In this document: piece after piece, positions 60,920 to 64,000 of the stretch | How positions within the stretch are numbered: position 1 is the first letter of the stretch | Layout of the letters: each line of letters begins with the position of its first letter | DNA from: Flavobacterium sp. MDT1-60 | GTDB lineage: Bacteria > Bacteroidota > Bacteroidia > Flavobacteriales > Flavobacteriaceae | Direction of reading: 5' to 3' | DNA length: 64,000 nt | Assembly (NCBI RefSeq): GCF_014844035.1 | Contig: NZ_CP062159.1 | Coordinates: forward strand, 1,054,001 to 1,118,000 | The notes under the pieces: generated by a model | Told to the model about the DNA's origin: nothing | Database searches by the model: none | Seen by the model: only the letters and a program-made list of their open reading frames with translations | Program-made: the position numbers and the translations under genes

Positions 60920-61900
60920 CTAAAGAACCATCAAATTACAACCACGAATATCAGAATTATCAAAACGTCCCAATACCTCGAAAGAGTTGTTGGGATTTTT
61001 TTTGCCTAAATCCTGCGTGGCAATAAAAGAACATGAATTAATATTTGCTAAATCAATAACGTTGATTCCGCCAGTTTTTCCATCTTTCACGTACATGAGC
61101 GCATCTTCGGGATCGCGGACTAAAATATGCATCCAGGAGGGACATTCAAATATACCTTCACCTAAAGAATAGGCTTGTGCCAAAAGCTCTGTCATGCCAT
61201 ATTCAGAATGAATGGAGGAAACACCAAAACCTTTGCAAAGCTGTTCGTGTAATTCTTCGCGAATCATTTCTTTACGTTTGCCTTTCATTCCCCCAGTTTC
61301 CATAATAATGGTATTCTGAAGATTGAATTGATGCTTTTCAATCAAATCTAATAAGGCGTAAGTCACACCAATTAAAATTACGTTTTGGCCGGATTCGTCT
61401 AGTGTAGTAAGTTTTTTAATTAAGTCGTCGTGATTATGCAAGTAAAACCCGCTCTCAGACTGATTGGAGAGTTTTATAAGATCTTCAATCATATAAATTA
61501 ACGAAGAACCATCGCGTTCAAGATAGGACGGCAAAAGGGCTAAAACAACGTAATCTTCGATATTACCATAAAACTGCGAAAATCCGTTTCGGTAGCTTTC
61601 TTCATAAAGAGAAACATCGGTAACTAAATGTCGACTTGTAATCATTCCGGTTGTTCCGCTGCTGGTAAAAGTAACCTGAGGCAGATCTGAATTGGAAACA
61701 ACATCATGACTTTTGAAAAACTGAATGGGTAAAAAAGGAATTTGTTCCAATGATTTTACCTGTTGTGGATTTACTTTTAAAAAATCGCAGAAATCACGAT
61801 ATACCTTATTATTCTCGTGCTGAAAACGAAACACTTTTAGTGCTATTTTTTCAAATTGTTTCTGACTTGAAATGGTAAAGATGTCGTTGGCTGTAATCAA
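60920..61900 (-). CDS. LuxE/acyl-protein-synthetase-like adenylate-forming enzyme
   Basis: 326 residues from TTG 61900; no ATG is available near this start and the promoter TACCTTTG at 61913-61920 fits it. The ANL-type nucleotide loop is TFTSSGTTGMITSRH near 79-93. IIMETGGMKGKRKEM near 203-217 and IHSEYGMTELLAQAYS near 229-244 complete the LuxE-like pattern. LuxE activates fatty acids as acyl-adenylates in bioluminescent bacteria; in Bacteroidetes relatives the acyl substrate and purpose are unknown, and no lux genes are nearby. Confidence 0.85.
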   Translation of the reverse strand: MITANDIFTISSQKQFEKIALKVFRFQHENNKVYRDFCDFLKVNPQQVKSLEQIPFLPIQFFKSHDVVSNSDLPQVTFTSSGTTGMITSRHLVTDVSLYEESYRNGFSQFYGNIEDYVVLALLPSYLERDGSSLIYMIEDLIKLSNQSESGFYLHNHDDLIKKLTTLDESGQNVILIGVTYALLDLIEKHQFNLQNTIIMETGGMKGKRKEMIREELHEQLCKGFGVSSIHSEYGMTELLAQAYSLGEGIFECPSWMHILVRDPEDALMYVKDGKTGGINVIDLANINSCSFIATQDLGKKNPNNSFEVLGRFDNSDIRGCNLMVL

Positions 61901-61912
61901 AACTTTTTTTTA

Positions 61913-61920
61913 CAAAGGTA
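61913..61920 (-). promoter_or_regulatory. -7 promoter element of the LuxE-like gene
   Basis: The minus strand reads TACCTTTG 13 nt before TTG 61900, implying a very short leader and supporting the TTG start. Confidence 0.5.
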
Positions 61921-61990
61921 TGTATAATTGTAAAAAGTTTTCAGTCGCAGTCGCAGTTTTCAGTTGCAAAGCAAACTGTGACTGAAAACT

Positions 61991-62020
61991 AAAAAAAGCT
62001 CCAACAGGGAGCTTTTTTTT
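61991..62020. terminator. Hairpin downstream of the T9SS-tail gene
   Basis: AAAAAAAGCTCC pairs with GGAGCTTTTTTT around AACAG; both sides are A/T runs, so it works in both directions. Confidence 0.8.
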
Positions 62021-62025
62021 ATATT

Positions 62026-62364
62026 TTACCGAATAATGAGCTTTCGGGTTGCGGAGGCATCTTGTTCGTATATTTTGATGATATAAACACCGGGAACCAA
62101 ATCAGAAACATTTAATTCTTTTGACGATAAATGGGTTTGAATTACTTTTTTTCCGAGAACATCAAAAATGATTACCTCTTTCTCTAAATCATTTTTAGAG
62201 GAGATATAAACCTTTCCGTTTGTCACTGGATTAGGGTACAAGCTTAGTCCCTCAATAGTTGTAGGCTCTTGAGGTTTTGGTAATTGCTTACTGTCTTGTG
62301 CTGAAACACTTAAAGTAAAGAAAAATGCCAATAAGAATGTAATATAAAAGTAGTTTTTTGCCAT
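62026..62364 (-). CDS. Short secreted protein that is mostly a type IX sorting domain
   Basis: 112 residues from ATG 62364 (MAKNYFYITFLLAFFFTLSVSAQ), a signal peptide; the frame to 62394 adds 10 leader residues. After a short linker (DSKQLPKPQEPTTIEG), nearly all the rest is a Por/type-A sorting domain: LSLYPNPVTNGKVYISS, EVIIFDVLGKKVIQT, LVPGVYIIKI, and the terminal KLIIR. Such tails direct export through the type IX system and attachment to the surface. Here the cargo is only ~20 residues, so this is either a truncated gene or a free-standing tail. Confidence 0.9.
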   Translation of the reverse strand: MAKNYFYITFLLAFFFTLSVSAQDSKQLPKPQEPTTIEGLSLYPNPVTNGKVYISSKNDLEKEVIIFDVLGKKVIQTHLSSKELNVSDLVPGVYIIKIYEQDASATRKLIIR

Positions 62365-62420
62365 CGCGTAATTTTGGTTACAGTAAATATACAAAAAAAA
62401 TTACAAAAACTACACCAAAA

Positions 62421-62450
62421 AAAAACATCCTAAATATTTAGGATGTTTTT
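62421..62450. terminator. Perfect palindromic terminator
   Basis: A 30-bp perfect palindrome, AAAAACATCCTAAAT followed by its exact reverse complement. It ends the lipoprotein gene at 62472 (minus). Confidence 0.85.
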
Positions 62451-62471
62451 AACATTTTATGTTTGAAGAGA

Positions 62472-63662
62472 TTATAGTTTCTCTAATAAGTTTACACCGT
62501 CAACAATTGCCCAAGCTCCAGGAGTTAAAGCAGCTCCGGTTGCAGTTGTGCTTGTTGTGAAGTTTCCTGTAGGGAAAGCTACTGTAAATCCAGCAGCACC
62601 AGTTCCTGTTAAAGGAGTAGCAGCTTCAGCAACTTTTACGTTTAACATCTTGATTTTTCCACCAGCAACTTGATTTGTATTTGTAGCAGCTTCCTGAATT
62701 CTAACAGCAACAGCTCCTGTTGTAGTAAATCCTGATATTACAACATTTGAATATTCACCGTTTCCATCTTTTTTGAATTGGATTGCATCATATTCTACAG
62801 AACCTGCAGCTTCAGTTGCTGTTCCTGCAGCTCTTCTTAAAGTAATGTTAGAAACTTTAGGGAAGAACAAGTTGTTTACACTTTTTGCTTCGATTTCCAT
62901 TCCGAAATTTCCAGAACCTGTTTGGTAAGCAAACCAGTTAGTGTTTGTTTGTCCTTGCCACCCATCTTGCCAGTCAAAAGAGTCATCTGTATTTCCGTAA
63001 GAAATCAAGTTTTTAGCACTTACAGTTCCACCATAAAATTCAAAACCGTCATCAGCACCTTTGTAAGCAACTAAGTTTTCTAAAACAGTTCCTGAACCTA
63101 CTGCGTAAAATGAAAAACCATTCATTTCTGAGTTTCCGTCAAGAATCTTTTTTCCAGCATATTCTACACGCACATATTTTAACGAACCACTGTTACTTGC
63201 AGCATTTGTACCACCGTAAACGATATTTGTTCCATCTTCTGAAGTTGCAGTAGTAATAGGTGTTCCGTCAGCAGTTTTTCCTGAAACGATTGGAGCGTCA
63301 CCAAATAGGATAATTCCACCCCATGAACCTGCAGTTTTAGATTTTTCTGTAAAAACAACTGGTTCTGCAGCAGTACCTGCAATATTTAGCATACCACCTT
63401 TTTCTACTAATAATACATCAGTACCGTTAGTTACATCAGCAGTAATTGTAGATCCTGCGTCAAATGTTAAAGTTACACCGCTTTTTATTCTTACTGTACC
63501 ACTTAGGGTATATGTTCCTTTGATAAAAGTTTTTGAAGCTGTAATATCTCCTGTGATTTCACCAGAACCAGTAGCTGGAGGTGTTACAACATCGTCGTCG
63601 TTAGAAGAACAACTTGCGAAAATCAAGCTTAATAGAGAAAGACTTAAGACTAATTTTTTCAT
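62472..63662 (-). CDS. Surface lipoprotein, beta-helix-like
   Basis: 396 residues from ATG 63662 (MKKLVLSLSLLSLIFASCSS), which gives lipobox IFASC (Cys 18); the frame to 63710 is leader. A short Asp-rich linker (SSNDDDVV) resembles the lipoprotein export signal of Bacteroidetes surface lipoproteins. The body has repeating short strands typical of a right-handed beta-helix: GTYTLSGTVRIKSGVTLTFD, GGMLNIAGTAAEPVVFT, GSWGGIILFGDAPI, ENLVAYKGADDGFEFYGG, GNTDDSFDWQDGWQGQTNTN. Likely binds a polymer or surface partner; no enzyme motif seen. Confidence 0.8.
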   Translation of the reverse strand: MKKLVLSLSLLSLIFASCSSNDDDVVTPPATGSGEITGDITASKTFIKGTYTLSGTVRIKSGVTLTFDAGSTITADVTNGTDVLLVEKGGMLNIAGTAAEPVVFTEKSKTAGSWGGIILFGDAPIVSGKTADGTPITTATSEDGTNIVYGGTNAASNSGSLKYVRVEYAGKKILDGNSEMNGFSFYAVGSGTVLENLVAYKGADDGFEFYGGTVSAKNLISYGNTDDSFDWQDGWQGQTNTNWFAYQTGSGNFGMEIEAKSVNNLFFPKVSNITLRRAAGTATEAAGSVEYDAIQFKKDGNGEYSNVVISGFTTTGAVAVRIQEAATNTNQVAGGKIKMLNVKVAEAATPLTGTGAAGFTVAFPTGNFTTSTTATGAALTPGAWAIVDGVNLLEKL

Positions 63663-63707
63663 TTTTAATGATTTTAAAATTATTTTTTTTGTGTTATTTA
63701 TTTGAAT

Positions 63708-63715
63708 CAAAAATA
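63708..63715 (-). promoter_or_regulatory. -7 promoter element of the surface lipoprotein
   Basis: The minus strand reads TATTTTTG (TAnnTTTG) about 46 nt before ATG 63662, consistent with that start rather than the one at 63710. Confidence 0.45.
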
Positions 63716-63856
63716 CTATTGAGGTTTCTAAATTTAGTTAGCTAATTGTTACTAAAGTATTATATAACAATTAGCTGTATGTAAATTTTATGTTACGTGC
63801 TCAAAACAAAAAAGAGCCGTGAGGCCTACCGTCTGGACACAAATATTTTTTTTAAT

Positions 63857-63864
63857 TATATTTG
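63857..63864 (+). promoter_or_regulatory. Promoter element of the transposase
   Basis: TATATTTG, an exact TAnnTTTG match, 7 nt before GTG 63872. Confidence 0.5.
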
Positions 63865-63871
63865 AGAAAAA

Positions 63872-64000
63872 GTGCAGACTAGATATTTTGAAAATTTAAA
63901 AGACAAGCGATTGTTGAATAGAGGTAATTCTATTCTCAATCGCTTGTTTGCTAATAGTATTTATTCGATAAGACAATTAGCAGAAAGTGACGCTGAAGCC
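63872..64000 (+). CDS. IS4-like transposase, N-terminal part
   Basis: Frame open from GTG 63872 to the window end (43 codons): MQTRYFENLKDKRLLNRGNS and later IRQLAESDAEA. This fits the N-terminal DNA-binding region of IS4/Tn5-type transposases, which have a conserved DKRL start and an acidic SDAEAKAFYRF-like block. The catalytic DDE part is outside the window. The GTG start is chosen because the promoter element ends 7 nt before it. Confidence 0.65.
   Translation, partial: MQTRYFENLKDKRLLNRGNSILNRLFANSIYSIRQLAESDAEA

Larger units (their letters stand above)
63814..64000 (+). mobile_element. Left end of an IS4-like insertion sequence, cut by the window edge
   Basis: The transposase gene starting at 63872 is preceded by a short non-coding stretch with GAGCCGTGAGGCC near 63814, which may be part of the terminal inverted repeat. 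The exact end cannot be fixed without the right end or a target-site duplication. Confidence 0.45.

Noticed and set aside
1..64000. CRISPR arrays
   Set aside because: No regularly spaced direct repeats with unique spacers and no cas genes were seen. The short repeats are palindromic intergenic elements.

Overview
The window is from a low-GC member of the Bacteroidota, almost certainly Flavobacterium or a close relative. The signs are: promoters of the TTTG-N19-TAnnTTTG type; family markers such as DUF3098, DUF4271, DUF4296 and DUF5686; a type IX secretion sorting tail; a TonB-dependent receptor; CarboxypepD_reg-like surface proteins; HopJ; a GAIDDQVHFREPG-type dihydroorotase; and many short intergenic palindromes built on ATTCCAAATTCCAA. 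These are family-level judgements made by eye, without any database search.

Region 1 (1-11090) is accessory DNA, read as one end of an integrated element lying against the 3' end of a tRNA-Ala(GGC) gene at 11091-11164. Its left part carries a defence-like cassette on the minus strand: a large TPR protein with a HEPN-like C-terminus, an ABC/OLD-type ATPase, and an HNH nuclease. The last two form a Septu (PtuA/PtuB)-like pair. The HNH gene runs off the left edge and is interrupted by an apparent one-base frameshift in an A/T run. The middle carries a mobile-element RadC/JAB protein with a small partner, an XRE regulator, two small membrane or secreted proteins, a Cys-rich unknown protein and a lipoprotein. 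The right part carries the maintenance module: an SF3 (D5/P4-like) helicase, an overlapping excisionase-like HTH protein and a 302-residue unknown. No integrase is visible, so it is probably beyond the left edge.

Region 2 (11165 to about 63800) is core chromosome. It holds an enoyl-CoA hydratase-family protein, queD, lpxH and a seven-heme cytochrome; a recJ / MFS / hydrolase operon; hopJ, rsmI, tdk, rpoN and asnS; an MMPL/RND exporter and an SMR pump; a LytS/LytTR two-component pair; a CPA2 antiporter; a DUF5686 protein; pyrH-frr; an ftsX-DUF3098-uppP-truB operon; a TonB receptor beside a ModE-type regulator; leuS; a zinc peptidase; an Lrp regulator; DUF4271-hemD; a glycosyltransferase-dihydroorotase-DUF4296 operon; tyrS; a LuxE-like protein; and surface/secreted proteins.

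The intergenic DNA of the core is full of dispersed palindromes and small inverted-repeat elements, several doubling as terminators. An IS4-like element begins at the right edge. The points most worth following are the TPR/HEPN + ATPase + HNH cassette, the tRNA-Ala junction, the ModE/TonB pair with two kinds of palindromic site, and two homopolymer frameshifts (HNH gene and a membrane-protein gene at 27796-28303) that could be real mutations, phase switches or sequencing errors.
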